Shown here: in pieces, positions 44,607 to 54,428 of the stretch
How positions within the stretch are numbered: position 1 is the first letter of the stretch
How the letters are laid out: every line of letters starts with the position of its first letter
DNA from: CBDCUF01 sp965222525
GTDB lineage: Bacteria > Pseudomonadota > Alphaproteobacteria > Rickettsiales > UBA8987
Assembly (NCBI GenBank): GCA_965222525.1
Contig: OZ244955.1
Location: forward strand, 1,488,001-1,552,000
Length of the DNA: 64,000 bases
Direction: 5' to 3'
The notes under the pieces: generated by a model
What the model saw: the letters and a program-made list of their open reading frames with translations, nothing else
Databases searched by the model: none
Told to the model about the DNA's origin: nothing
Program-made: the position numbers and the translations under genes

Positions 44607-45566
44607 CATTAGAGTTCTCAAAGGAGAATCGAAGCAATAAGGTAGGCGAATTACCCACTCGCAGCCTGTAATTTTCGAAACAAAAATAATCTATCATCTG
44701 ATAACCGGTATGGCGTCGCTAGCCTTAGTAAAACTCCACTATATGCTGGAAAGTCTGGAGTATCTGGCGATACTAGTTATCAGTTGTCGGTTATCAGTTG
44801 TCAGTAGTGACAATTGATAGTCTGATGATTGGTGGCAGTGAAAATTCGTCCAGTGCAGATAATCAGCAGGGAAGACTATGTCAGTTGTCAGTTAACAGTT
44901 AACAGTTAACAGGAGTTTAAGCCGCTTCTGTCAACTGTTAACTGTCATCTGACAACTGGAATAGAACCCTCAGAGACTACACGTGGAGCTTTTCAGTTGT
45001 CAGTTATCAGTTATCAGTTGTCAGAAGTAATTAGAGTCTTGAATCTAGAGTCTAGTGTTATGTAAAATTGCTTTGGTGTTCATTTATCTGCCTGCTCATT
45101 AGCAAATGGATAGATGGATGCTGAAACAAGTTCAGCATGACAATACTAGCCACTAGACTCTAGCCACTTCTGACAACTGATAACTGACATCTGACAACTG
45201 ATCTGAAGATATAGTCCGAACTGCATGGCGACATGCAGAGTATGGCAGAAATGACCATACCCACACTTGGTTATCAGTTTTCAGTATTCAGTGCTTAGTG
45301 AGTGGCTAGTAGCTAGTGACTCGTGGCTCGTATCACGTAAAACTGTTTTGGTATTCGTCTATCTTTTATCCTGTACGCAAATGGATAAATGGATCCCGAA
45401 ACAATACTGAATCAAGTTCAGCACATGGTTCGGGATGACAGCCTTCATAATCCATCGTCTAACGTCTGGAATGACATAATTCACTAGACTCTAGACTCAA
45501 AACTCTAACCACTCACTGACAACTGACTACTGATAACTGATAACTAGTTTTGTGGTAACAAAATTG

Positions 45567-45613
<47 letters not shown>

Positions 45614-46049
45614 CGATTCCCCTACTGTCTCCAACATTGACTCAGTGAAATTGAATTCTCTGTTAAGATGCAGAGTTCCTACGGTCAGACGGAAAGACCC
45701 CGTGCACCTTTACTACAGCTTTACAGTGGTATTAGGGATAGGATGTGCAGCATAGGTGGGAGGCTTTGAAGCAGTGACGTCAGTCGCCGTGGAGCCACCA
45801 TTGAGATACCACCCTTCTTATTCTTGATGCCTAACCGCGGCCCGTGAACCCGGGTCCGGGACATTGTATGGTGGGTAGTTTGACTGGGGCGGTCGCCTCC
45901 CAAAGAGTAACGGAGGCGCGCGATGGTAAGCTCGGGACGGTCGGAAATCGTCCTATAGAGTGCAATGGCATAAGCTTGCCTGACTGCGAGAGTGACAGCT
46001 CGAGCAGAGACGAAAGTCGGTCATAGTGATCCGGTGGTTCCATGTGGTG

Positions 46050-46097
<48 letters not shown>

Positions 46098-46167
46098 AGC
46101 GCCCAAGAGCTCATATCGACGGCGCTGTTTGGCACCTCGATGTCGGCTCATCTCATCCTGGGGCTGG

Positions 46168-46204
<37 letters not shown>

Positions 46205-46282
46205 AGGTACGTGAGCTGGGTTTAGAACGTCGTGAGACAGTTCGGTCCCTATCTGCCGTAGGTGTTGGAAATTTGATAGGAG

Positions 46283-46314
<32 letters not shown>

Positions 46315-46370
46315 TACCACTGGTGTACCTGTTGTCGCGCCCGCGGCACCGCAGGGTAGCTAAGTACGGA

Positions 46371-46406
<36 letters not shown>

Positions 46407-46435
46407 CCCTAGAAACTAGATTTCCCCATTAGAGC

Positions 46436-46466
<31 letters not shown>

Positions 46467-46524
46467 GTGGAAGCGCGGTAACGTGTGAAGCTAACCAGTA
46501 CTAATAGCTCAATTGGCTTGAAAC

Positions 46525-46830
46525 GCTTTGCGTTTCAGATGTCAGATATCAAAGGTCAAAGGTCAGTGGTTTGAGACTGATATCTGATCTTTGACATCTG
46601 ACATCTGTGAACGCAAGTTCACACATGTCATATACAGTGTTAAGTCTCTTTACAGTTATCAGATAGTGGTTAGTGACTCGTGGCTAGTGGCTCGTATGCA
46701 ATATTGCGAGCCACGAGTCACTAGCCACTAGCCACGGATAATGCTATTATTCTCGATGCCAAAGCTGAATATTTCCCTGATTTCCTCTCAAAACCCCCTT
46801 TTATTGTAAAAAATCATAAAAAATTGCAGC
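46525..46830. repeat. 23S 3' flank with heptamer arrays and processing stems
   Basis: After the 23S end comes the hairpin GAAACGCTTTGCGTTTC (46520-46536), a module with GATATCA/TGATATC-type inverse arrays (about 46537-46605), a TGAACGCAAGTTCA hairpin, the inner processing arm (46626-46651), a GTGGCTAGTGG/CCACTAGCCAC inverted pair, and the outer arm (46739-46765). No 5S or tRNA is present. Beyond that is A/T-rich DNA leading to the next promoter. Confidence 0.75.
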
Positions 46831-46832
46831 GC

Positions 46833-46866
46833 TGTCATATTGCTGTAACATTACTTTGGTATAAGG
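46833..46866 (+). promoter_or_regulatory. Pho-box-like promoter (member 7)
   Basis: TGTCATATTGC (46833-46843) and TGTAACATTAC (46844-46854), then TTTGGTATAAGG. Close to the PhoB consensus. It is 70 bp before the ORF at 46936. Confidence 0.6.
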
Positions 46867-46935
46867 AGGTATATTTATATAAAAAAGCCTACTTTATTAT
46901 AGAGGCAGTAATTGTTCAACCAAGGAGAGATTATT

Positions 46936-47676
46936 ATGGTACAGGGTCTGGAAAAATATACCAATAACACCAAAGCTGATAAAAAAGCGAGTAGAGACAA
47001 AATAGATACTGATATTGACCAGTATCACAGTTTCATCGATTATGCCGAGCATGAGGGTAAGGACTGGACTGTAAAACAGATTGTAAACAGGGCTATGGCT
47101 TATGACAAGGTTGCGAAAAAGGAAGACCGTGCAGAAGTGAAAGATAATGAGTTGTTACATATTATAGCCAACTCTAAGCAGATTGCTCATAAGAGAAATG
47201 AAGTTGTAAAAATAGCGGGAGTGAATCCGTCTTCCTTCCAAAAAGCATTTAGTCTCGTTTCTCCCAGTAGCTTGCCCGGAGGGAAAAATTACAGGATAAA
47301 AACGGCTCAGAAAGGAGTGGATAAAAGTAGTGAGTATGGCCAGAATGTGGAGCGTACTGTCAACAGGCTTGAAATATTGGCCCTAAAGAAGCATGGAGAT
47401 CATATGTACAAGTGTATAGATGCCTGTGTGAGGTTCGCCGGGAAGCCCGTTAGTGATCGGGCGGACAAATGGATTCGAGATAAGGTGGGGCTGACAAAAG
47501 CGCTGGAATTACAGGAGCAGCTAAAAAAACAGAGCGAGGAAAAATTGGCAGAACGTGCTGGTTACAGCAGCAAGAAAAAAAATAAAGCTGCCAGTGCAGA
47601 AAAAAGCTATGTAGATAGGCTTGCAAAAAATACTGATGAGCTGAAGAAAAAGATACAGCAACACTTTGGCGTGTAG
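46936..47676 (+). CDS. Hypothetical basic protein under a Pho-box-like promoter
   Basis: A 246-residue hydrophilic, Lys-rich protein, probably helical, with coiled-coil potential in its last 70 residues (ELQEQLKKQSEEKLAER...DRLAKNTDELKKKIQQ). No signal peptide or known domain. The ATG at 46936 is preceded by AAGGAGA; a TTG at 46912 in the same frame is less likely. It is just downstream of the rRNA unit. Confidence 0.72.
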   Translation: MVQGLEKYTNNTKADKKASRDKIDTDIDQYHSFIDYAEHEGKDWTVKQIVNRAMAYDKVAKKEDRAEVKDNELLHIIANSKQIAHKRNEVVKIAGVNPSSFQKAFSLVSPSSLPGGKNYRIKTAQKGVDKSSEYGQNVERTVNRLEILALKKHGDHMYKCIDACVRFAGKPVSDRADKWIRDKVGLTKALELQEQLKKQSEEKLAERAGYSSKKKNKAASAEKSYVDRLAKNTDELKKKIQQHFGV

Positions 47677-47753
47677 GCATATATCGCTGCTATTGCAACG
47701 CAGGTTTTTTGTTGTATTATACCCCCTGAGTAGCGAGAGGAGAAAGCTGGGCG

Positions 47754-49898
47754 ATGGCTGAAGGGGATGCTACATTTGCGGCAGGCGGGGATATCGGCGG
47801 TGGCACAGCGGGCGGTACGTCACTGCTTGACCGCCTGAGAGGTGCCGGGCGCTATGCCGATATGTTCTTTGCATTCGGTGTAATCTCCATCCTTACAGTG
47901 ATGCTATTTCCGGTTCCGCCCGGAATACTGGACTTCCTGCTTAGTATATCAATTACCTTCTCCATACTTATTCTGCTCAATGTACTTTTCATCGAGAAGT
48001 CGCTGGATTTCAATTCATTCCCCACCATATTGCTGATTGCGGCAGTATTCCGGCTGGCACTCAATATTGCCACCACCCGTACCATACTCTCGCAAGGCCA
48101 TAATGGTCCCGATGCAGCAGGGCAGGTTATCGAGGCATTCGGGTCGGTAGTAATCGGTGGTAATATCGTTATCGGCGCAATAGTATTCGCTATACTCACA
48201 TTGATAAATTTTATCGTGATAACCAAGGGTTCCGGCCGGATTGCCGAGGTTTCCGCCAGGTTCAGCCTGGATGCGATGCCCGGCAAGCAGATGGCAATTG
48301 ACGCTGACCTTTCCGCCGGCCTGATTGACGAGGATACTGCCAAGAAGCGCCGCAAGGAGCTTGAGGATGAGAGCACATTTTTTGGTGCGATGGATGGTGC
48401 CAGCAAGTTTGTCCGTGGCGATGCAATTGCCGGTATCATCATTACATTTATTAATTTTGTTGCCGGTATTGTCATCGGCGTAGTGCAGCGTGACATGGCC
48501 TTTGCCGATGCTGCCTCCACTTATACCGTGCTGACCATAGGCGACGGGCTGGTATCACAGATTCCCTCACTGATAGTATCAACTTCCGCCGGTCTGCTGG
48601 TTACCAAATCGGGAGTTATAGGCTCGGCGGACAAGGCGGTTATCGGCCAGCTCGGACGTTTCCCGCAAGCAATGGTGATGATTAGCGGCCTGGCGCTGGT
48701 TATGGCATTTACGCCGGTACTGCCAACTGTGCCCTTCCTTCTGCTTGCAGTAATCAGCGGCGGGCTGGCGTTTTACCTGCGCCGCACCGGACAGGTAAAA
48801 GAGCAGGAAGCGGAGATTGAGGAAAAACAGGCCGAGGCAGAAGCCGCGCAGGAGGAAGCACAGGAGGAGCCGGTAGACAAGGCATTGCAGATAGATGCGA
48901 TAAGGCTGGAGTTGGGATATGGGCTGCTTCCGCTGATTAACTATAACCAGGGACAGCGTCTCACCGACCAGATAAAGGCACTGCGCAACCAGATGGCCAA
49001 GGATCTCGGGTTTGTTATTCCGTCGGTGCGCATACAGGATAATATGCAATTACCGGCCAATACCTATACCTTGCTGGTGAAGGAAATTGAATGCGGGCGG
49101 GGGGACTTGCGACCGGATAAATTGCTGGTTATGAACCCTACCGGCGAGCAGATTGATATTGTCGGCGAGGATACTACCGAGCCGACCTTTGGGCTTCCGG
49201 CCAAATGGGTGGCGGAGTCGGCGCGCGAGGAAGCTTTATTCCGCAACCTGACCGTAGTGCCGCCACCGACGGTAATAACCACCCACCTTACTGAAATCGT
49301 TAAGGAAAATATATCCGATCTGCTATCCTATAGCGAAACCCAGAAATTACTCGATGGAATCGGCGAAGAGCACAGGAAGCTGGTCGAGGATACGGTACCG
49401 GCGGCGGTTGCGGTTAGCGGGCTGCAGCGTGTGTTGCAGAATCTATTGGCGGAGATGATTTCCATCCGTGATTTACCGACTATCCTTGAGGCGGTATCCG
49501 AAGCCAGCAAGGCCACCAACAGCCTGACCATGATTACCGAGCATGTGCGGGCGCGGCTGGGGCGGCAGATTAGTTACAGCAATGCCGATGAAAACGGACA
49601 GCTTACCATGGTGACACTATCACCGAAGTGGGAGCAGGCTTTTACCGAAAGCCTGGCCGGACAGGGAGATGACAAGCAGCTTGCGATGGCACCGAGTATG
49701 TTACAGGAGTTTATTGAGCATACCCGCAAGAGCCTTGACCAGTATGCGATGCGTGGTGATATGCCGGTATTGCTTACCAGCCCTATGGTGCGTCCATATG
49801 TACGGGCTATAATCGAGCGCTTCCGCCCCGCGACGGTTGTTATGTCCCAAAACGAAATCCACCCTAAGATAAAGCTGAAAACTTTGGGTGCGTTGTAG
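47754..49898 (+). CDS. flhA: Flagellar export apparatus protein FlhA
   Basis: FlhA is the large membrane component of the flagellar type III export gate. The 714-residue protein has eight predicted membrane helices in residues ~30-340 with the family signatures LLISISITFSILILLNVL-type and FRLALNIATTRTIL, the FHIPEP-like cytoplasmic loop SARFSLDAMPGKQMAIDADLSAGLI, and a full C-terminal cytoplasmic docking domain. FlhA-type rather than virulence-type by length and sequence. It stands alone here; no other flagellar gene adjoins. Confidence 0.95.
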   Translation: MAEGDATFAAGGDIGGGTAGGTSLLDRLRGAGRYADMFFAFGVISILTVMLFPVPPGILDFLLSISITFSILILLNVLFIEKSLDFNSFPTILLIAAVFRLALNIATTRTILSQGHNGPDAAGQVIEAFGSVVIGGNIVIGAIVFAILTLINFIVITKGSGRIAEVSARFSLDAMPGKQMAIDADLSAGLIDEDTAKKRRKELEDESTFFGAMDGASKFVRGDAIAGIIITFINFVAGIVIGVVQRDMAFADAASTYTVLTIGDGLVSQIPSLIVSTSAGLLVTKSGVIGSADKAVIGQLGRFPQAMVMISGLALVMAFTPVLPTVPFLLLAVISGGLAFYLRRTGQVKEQEAEIEEKQAEAEAAQEEAQEEPVDKALQIDAIRLELGYGLLPLINYNQGQRLTDQIKALRNQMAKDLGFVIPSVRIQDNMQLPANTYTLLVKEIECGRGDLRPDKLLVMNPTGEQIDIVGEDTTEPTFGLPAKWVAESAREEALFRNLTVVPPPTVITTHLTEIVKENISDLLSYSETQKLLDGIGEEHRKLVEDTVPAAVAVSGLQRVLQNLLAEMISIRDLPTILEAVSEASKATNSLTMITEHVRARLGRQISYSNADENGQLTMVTLSPKWEQAFTESLAGQGDDKQLAMAPSMLQEFIEHTRKSLDQYAMRGDMPVLLTSPMVRPYVRAIIERFRPATVVMSQNEIHPKIKLKTLGAL

Positions 49899-49966
49899 AA
49901 AATGTAGTAATTGTAATATGATATAAAGTTCTATATAAAACCTGACACTCCTAGAAAAAGAATATT

Positions 49967-51304
49967 ATGCTGACACGTTTTGCACCGTCGCCTACGGGCT
50001 ATCTGCATATCGGAAATATACGCACCGCCCTGCTTTGCTGGCTTTATGCCAGGAAGAGGGGAGGGGAGGTTATGCTGCGTATCGATGATACTGACAGCGA
50101 GCGCTCCGAGGAGAAATATGTCGATGCGATAAAGCGGGATTTGGGGTGGCTGGGGCTGGGTTGGGATATTTTTACCCGCCAGAGCGAGCGCATGGATTCC
50201 TATGCGCAGGCGGTTGATAAACTGAAATCGGCAGGGCGGCTATATGAATGTTATGAAACCCAGCAGGAACTTGAGATAAAGCGCAAGATGCTGTTGGGGC
50301 GTGGTCTGCCGCCGATATATGACCGTTCCGGAATGAAGCTGACGGATGAGCAGAAGCAGCAATACCAGGAAGAGGGACGCAAGCCACATTACCGTTTTTT
50401 GCTTGAGGATAAGGATATCGACTGGGAGGATGAAATCCGTGGTCATACTCATTTTGAAGGCAAAAATCTCAGTGACCCGATATTAATCCGAGAAAACGGT
50501 ATGTATACTTATATGCTGCCTTCAACCGTTGATGATATTGAATTTGCTGTAACCCATATATTGCGCGGGGAAGATCATGTCAGCAATACTGCGATACAGC
50601 TCCAGCTTTTCGAGGCTCTGGGCGGTGCGGTACCGCAATTTGCGCATAATGCGCTGATAAAAACCAGGGAAGGCAAGCTTTCCAAACGCAAGGGCGGTGG
50701 TAGTCTGCAGGATTTGCGTGAGGACGGGATTCTGCCGATAGCTGTCAGTAGCTTCCTTGCGAAAATCGGTACTTCCGATTCGGTTGTGATTCATAATTCG
50801 CTTGACGAACTGGTTGCTGAATTTGATATAGGTAAATTTGGCCGCAACCCTACCATATACTCCATTGAGGATATAGAAAGACTTAATATTAAGCTAATAC
50901 ATACCTTGTCTTTTCAGGATGCTAAAGGGTATTTTGAAGAAAATGGTTTAAGTAAAATTGATGAAGATTTCTGGCTTGCAGTGAGGCCGAATATTGCCAT
51001 CCTGAATGAGGTCAAACAATGGTGGGATATTTGTCATGGCGATGTAATTACACTTATTACCGAAGACAATAGTGATTTTATCCGTCAGGCAAGTGAGTTG
51101 CTACCTGAAGGTGAGTGGGATGAAAATACCTGGGGTGAATGGACAAAAGCCGTACAGAAAAACACCGGACGTAAGGGTAGGGGGCTTTTTATGCCACTAC
51201 GGCAAGCAATAACCGGTATGTCACACGGGCCGGAATTAAAAACAATCCTCCCGCTTATCGGTCGTAAAAAAGTACTTGCAAGATTGCAGAGAGAACAATT
51301 TTAA
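49967..51304 (+). CDS. gltX: Glutamate-tRNA ligase
   Basis: GltX charges tRNA-Glu, and in alphaproteobacteria one copy often mischarges tRNA-Gln for the GatCAB route. The 445-residue class I synthetase has RFAPSPTGYLHIGNIRTAL (HIGH motif) and KLSKRKGG (KMSKS motif). The C-terminal anticodon-binding part looks complete. Rickettsiales carry two gltX genes; which copy this is cannot be told from the window. Confidence 0.95.
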   Translation: MLTRFAPSPTGYLHIGNIRTALLCWLYARKRGGEVMLRIDDTDSERSEEKYVDAIKRDLGWLGLGWDIFTRQSERMDSYAQAVDKLKSAGRLYECYETQQELEIKRKMLLGRGLPPIYDRSGMKLTDEQKQQYQEEGRKPHYRFLLEDKDIDWEDEIRGHTHFEGKNLSDPILIRENGMYTYMLPSTVDDIEFAVTHILRGEDHVSNTAIQLQLFEALGGAVPQFAHNALIKTREGKLSKRKGGGSLQDLREDGILPIAVSSFLAKIGTSDSVVIHNSLDELVAEFDIGKFGRNPTIYSIEDIERLNIKLIHTLSFQDAKGYFEENGLSKIDEDFWLAVRPNIAILNEVKQWWDICHGDVITLITEDNSDFIRQASELLPEGEWDENTWGEWTKAVQKNTGRKGRGLFMPLRQAITGMSHGPELKTILPLIGRKKVLARLQREQF

Positions 51305-51456
51305 GTTGTATTTAGGTATTCCCTTGCCGTGGCAATAAAACCACATATAGGTAAAAAATAATATTTGACTACAAAATACCACAAAATATAGCTATACAAA
51401 AAACCTTGCCGGTTGTACTGAATACTGATTATCTTTCAGATAAAGGAGAGAGACTT

Positions 51457-51999
51457 ATGGCCAGAGCAAATAGAAAAGCTGCACAGAACGTACCTCTTAC
51501 CGGAGTAGAGCGGACATTTTCCGAAAATGAATTTATCGTCAGCAAGACCGATAACAGGGGTGTTATTACCTATGCCAATGATTTATTTTACAAAATTGCT
51601 GACTACACCCCGAAAGAAATTCTTGGGGCACCACATAATATAGTGCGTAATCCGAATATGCCGCGCTGTGTGTTCAAGCTATTATGGGAGCAGATTAAGG
51701 AAGGCAAGGAAATTTTTGCTTATGTTGTTAACAAGACCAAGTTTGGTGACCATTACTGGGTGTTTGCGCATGTTACACCTACTTTTGATGCCAGTGGAAA
51801 TGTAACCGGTTTTCATTCAAACAGGAGGGTGCCGAAAAAGTCCGCACTGGATGTTATACAGCCGCTTTACAAGACTTTGCTTGAAGAAGAACGTAAGCAT
51901 GGTACACCGAAAGCGGCGGCTGATGCTTCATACGAAATGCTGATGAGCATAATTAAAGAAAAAGGAGTAAGTTATGATGAGTTTATCCTCTCTATCTAA
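51457..51999 (+). CDS. PAS-domain aerotaxis-type sensor
   Basis: A 180-residue soluble protein with one PAS domain (about residues 25-125: TFSENEFIVSKTDNRGVITYAND, then FYKIADYTPKEILGAPHNIVRNPNMP), which matches the PAS of Aer-type receptors that bind FAD. The ATG at 51457 has AAAGGAGAG upstream. It overlaps the receptor gene by 26 bp. The two genes look like a split version of Aer, with sensing and signalling parts on separate proteins. Confidence 0.88.
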   Translation: MARANRKAAQNVPLTGVERTFSENEFIVSKTDNRGVITYANDLFYKIADYTPKEILGAPHNIVRNPNMPRCVFKLLWEQIKEGKEIFAYVVNKTKFGDHYWVFAHVTPTFDASGNVTGFHSNRRVPKKSALDVIQPLYKTLLEEERKHGTPKAAADASYEMLMSIIKEKGVSYDEFILSI

Positions 52000-53278
52000 A
52001 GCAACATGGTTGTTTGCTGCGGTAATCGCTTTGGAGGTTGCAGGGCTTGCCCTGCATCTTGCCGGAGTGGAGCTGTCATTTCCATATTTGTTTGAGGTTC
52101 TGGCTGTTTTAATAGCGGTTGGCGGCCTTTTCTTTATTGCCAAAGCCACTAAAACCGTTAACACAATATCCAAAGTAGCTAGTGAGTGTGCTGCGGGCAA
52201 CTTGGAATCGCGGGTGATAATTAACGAAAAAGGCAATCTCAAGGAAGTTGCAGACAGTATAAATAATGCCATTGATATGGCAGATGCTTACGTGCGGGAA
52301 ACAAAAGCAGCGATGGAGAGTGCAAGTCGTGAGGAATATTACCGCAAGATTATTCTGACAGGTATGCGCGGGACTTACAAACAGGGTGCGGAAACTATCA
52401 ATAACGGTATGGATGCTATACGTGATAACCTGATGAAGTTCGTTAATAAAGCGGCCAACAAGCTTGAAGAGACTGTAAAAAAGGCCGCTGAAGGTGTGGC
52501 AGAATCTACTATGCAACTACAAAGTACCTCAAGCAGTTTGTCTTCTATCGCGGAACAGGGGGCAACCCAGGCTTCTACATTGTCATCTGCAACAGATAGC
52601 GCATCAAATAATGTCAGTACGGTTGCTTCTGCAGCAGAAGAACTTACCGCTTCTATAAGCGAAATAAACCAGCAGGTTGCACATGCCAGCAAGGTTACTA
52701 AAAGCGCAGTGGAAAAAGCTGAGGCAGCCAATGCCGTATTGAATGGTTTGGTGGGAAGTGCTGATAAAATCGGCGAAGTGAGTAACCTCATTAATGACAT
52801 TGCTGAGCAGATTAACCTGCTTGCGTTGAATGCCACTATTGAAGCGGCACGTGCTGGTGAGGCTGGTAAAGGCTTTGCAGTTGTGGCCAGTGAGGTCAAG
52901 AATCTTGCCACACAAACTGCCAATGCTACTGCCGAGATTGCAGGGCATATAAGCTCAACCCAGGAGGAGACCAAGAAAACTTCCGAGGCAATTGGCGAAA
53001 TCAGTTCTGCCATTACAGAAATCAATGAAGTATCTACTACGATTTCCGCTGCGATGGAAGAGCAGGGGGCTGCCACCCAGGAGATTGCCCGTTCCATACA
53101 GCAGGCTGCACAGAGTACACAGGAAGTTGCAGGAACGGTTTCCACGGTATCGGAGTCTTCCAGCCAGACAGGCCAGACGGCAGGCGAAATGCAGCAATCT
53201 TCCGACGAGTTGGCCAAACAGTCACAAATTCTGGATGAGGAAATCAACCGTTTCCTCACCGAGATCAGAGCTGCTTAG
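51974..53278 (+). CDS. Methyl-accepting chemotaxis protein
   Basis: A 434-residue receptor with two closely spaced membrane helices (about residues 8-30 and 35-55) and no periplasmic domain, a HAMP-like linker, and a signalling domain with the highly conserved hairpin INDIAEQINLLALNATIEAARAGEAGKGFAVVASEV. It should relay input from the partner PAS protein to CheA. No che genes are nearby. Together with flhA it implies chemotactic swimming. Confidence 0.93.
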   Translation: MMSLSSLSKATWLFAAVIALEVAGLALHLAGVELSFPYLFEVLAVLIAVGGLFFIAKATKTVNTISKVASECAAGNLESRVIINEKGNLKEVADSINNAIDMADAYVRETKAAMESASREEYYRKIILTGMRGTYKQGAETINNGMDAIRDNLMKFVNKAANKLEETVKKAAEGVAESTMQLQSTSSSLSSIAEQGATQASTLSSATDSASNNVSTVASAAEELTASISEINQQVAHASKVTKSAVEKAEAANAVLNGLVGSADKIGEVSNLINDIAEQINLLALNATIEAARAGEAGKGFAVVASEVKNLATQTANATAEIAGHISSTQEETKKTSEAIGEISSAITEINEVSTTISAAMEEQGAATQEIARSIQQAAQSTQEVAGTVSTVSESSSQTGQTAGEMQQSSDELAKQSQILDEEINRFLTEIRAA

Positions 53279-53318
53279 TGAGGTTAGGCTGTGTTGAGTT
53301 TTGAAATTATCCATAGCC

Positions 53319-53479
53319 TGTCACCCCGGATGGATGGTTTCTCGAAATCTGTGATTTCGTTCCAGAAACCACCATTCTCGGGGTTATAAGTAACAGTACG
53401 TGATTATACATGTAACCCCGAGAACGCTATTTTGTTGACCAAATCATAGATTTGGACAAAATATGCGTCCGGGGTGACA
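53319..53479. repeat. Long palindromic element, copy B
   Basis: Relative of the element at 36493-36636: begins TGTCACCCCGGATG, ends CGTCCGGGGTGACA, with the same inner motifs (AAATCTGTGATTTCG, TAACCCCGAGAA). It fills the spacer between the chemoreceptor and mutM. Confidence 0.7.
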
Positions 53480-53521
53480 GGATTGGTTATTTTCTCACTA
53501 TGACCCAAATCTCAACATGGC

Positions 53522-54355
53522 CTAACGTTGACATTTCGGGCAGTAGAAAGTTGAACGACCCTGCTGTTTTATACGCTGGATAGGAGTTTGGCAGGCAGGG
53601 CAGGGGAGTTTCTCACGGTTATATACAGCAAAATTATGTTGAAAATAGCCTAAGTCACCGTCTGAGCGGACATAATCCCGTAATGTAGATCCGCCGGATT
53701 CTATTGCTTCAAGCAAAACCTGCTTTATATTTTTCACCAGAACAGCAATTCTTTTTCGGCCAATTTTTCCGGCCGGGGTGACAGGCAGGATTCCGCTGCG
53801 GAACAGGCTCTCGCAAGCATAGATATTGCCCACACCAACCACAATCCGTGCATCCATTATCGCCACCTTTATATTCATAACCCGATTTTTCAACGCCCTG
53901 CAAAGATACTCACTGTTGAAATCCTCTGAAAGTGGCTCCGGCCCGAGATGGGCAAACAAGGGATGTGCCGCAATATTATCCTTCGCAGCAAGTGTCATCA
54001 GCCCAAACCGCCGTGCATCATTGTAAACCAGCGCACTGCCATCGGTAAATTCCATGATAACATGGTCATGTTTTTCGGGCTGTTCGGGCGGCCTGTCCTG
54101 CACCAGAATCCGGCCGCTCATCCCCAGATGGGCTACCAAAACCCCACTGTCGTTATCGTTATCATTCTCAAGCAGGATATATTTCGACCGACGGGAAATA
54201 TTGGTAATAGCCGCTCCCGCAAGCCGCTGAGCAAAACCGGCAGGGAAAGGGAGTCGTAAATCATTCCGCCGCAGGGTAATTTTGCGAAAAACCTTACCCT
54301 TAACCGACTTTTCCAGACCTCGGCAAACCGTTTCAACCTCCGGCAATTCCGGCAT
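53522..54355 (-). CDS. mutM: Formamidopyrimidine-DNA glycosylase
   Basis: MutM excises 8-oxoguanine and nicks the abasic site. The 277-residue protein starts MPELPEVETVCRGL, giving the catalytic Pro (residue 1 after Met removal) and Glu. GVGNIYACESLFRSGI is the helix-two-turn-helix region. A C-terminal zinc finger (CPACQTPIQRIKQQGRSTFYCPKC) completes it. It is divergent from ubiE, a common alphaproteobacterial arrangement. Confidence 0.97.
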   Translation of the reverse strand: MPELPEVETVCRGLEKSVKGKVFRKITLRRNDLRLPFPAGFAQRLAGAAITNISRRSKYILLENDNDNDSGVLVAHLGMSGRILVQDRPPEQPEKHDHVIMEFTDGSALVYNDARRFGLMTLAAKDNIAAHPLFAHLGPEPLSEDFNSEYLCRALKNRVMNIKVAIMDARIVVGVGNIYACESLFRSGILPVTPAGKIGRKRIAVLVKNIKQVLLEAIESGGSTLRDYVRSDGDLGYFQHNFAVYNREKLPCPACQTPIQRIKQQGRSTFYCPKCQR

Positions 54356-54428
54356 TTATTGTTTCCTTGTAATGATAATTGGGCTATGAAAGCTATGAAT
54401 ATGGTACAGAATAGCAATGGAGGGAGAA

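Larger units (their letters stand above)
42349..45566 (+). other. Group I intron at 23S site L1931, with a gene-bearing P1/P2 loop
   Basis: The exon junction, once joined, reads CCTAAGGT/AGCGAAATTCC exactly. P1: CTAAGGT plus intron TA (42342-42350) pairs nine bp with TAGCCTTAG (44720-44728), with the hallmark U-G at the splice site. The intron ends in G (45566). P3 is CTCCAC (44734-44739) with GTGGAG (44983-44988). Q is AATCAGCAGG (44861-44870). P7 is GACTA in CAGAGACTA (44971-44979) with TAGTC in AAGATATAGTCC (45206-45217). A GCGA-capped P9 hairpin lies at 45221-45238. A 27-bp stem (42359-42385 with 44688-44714) closes a 2.3-kb peripheral loop holding four genes and a tRNA. P8 is extended by heptamer arrays. 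Confidence 0.9.
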
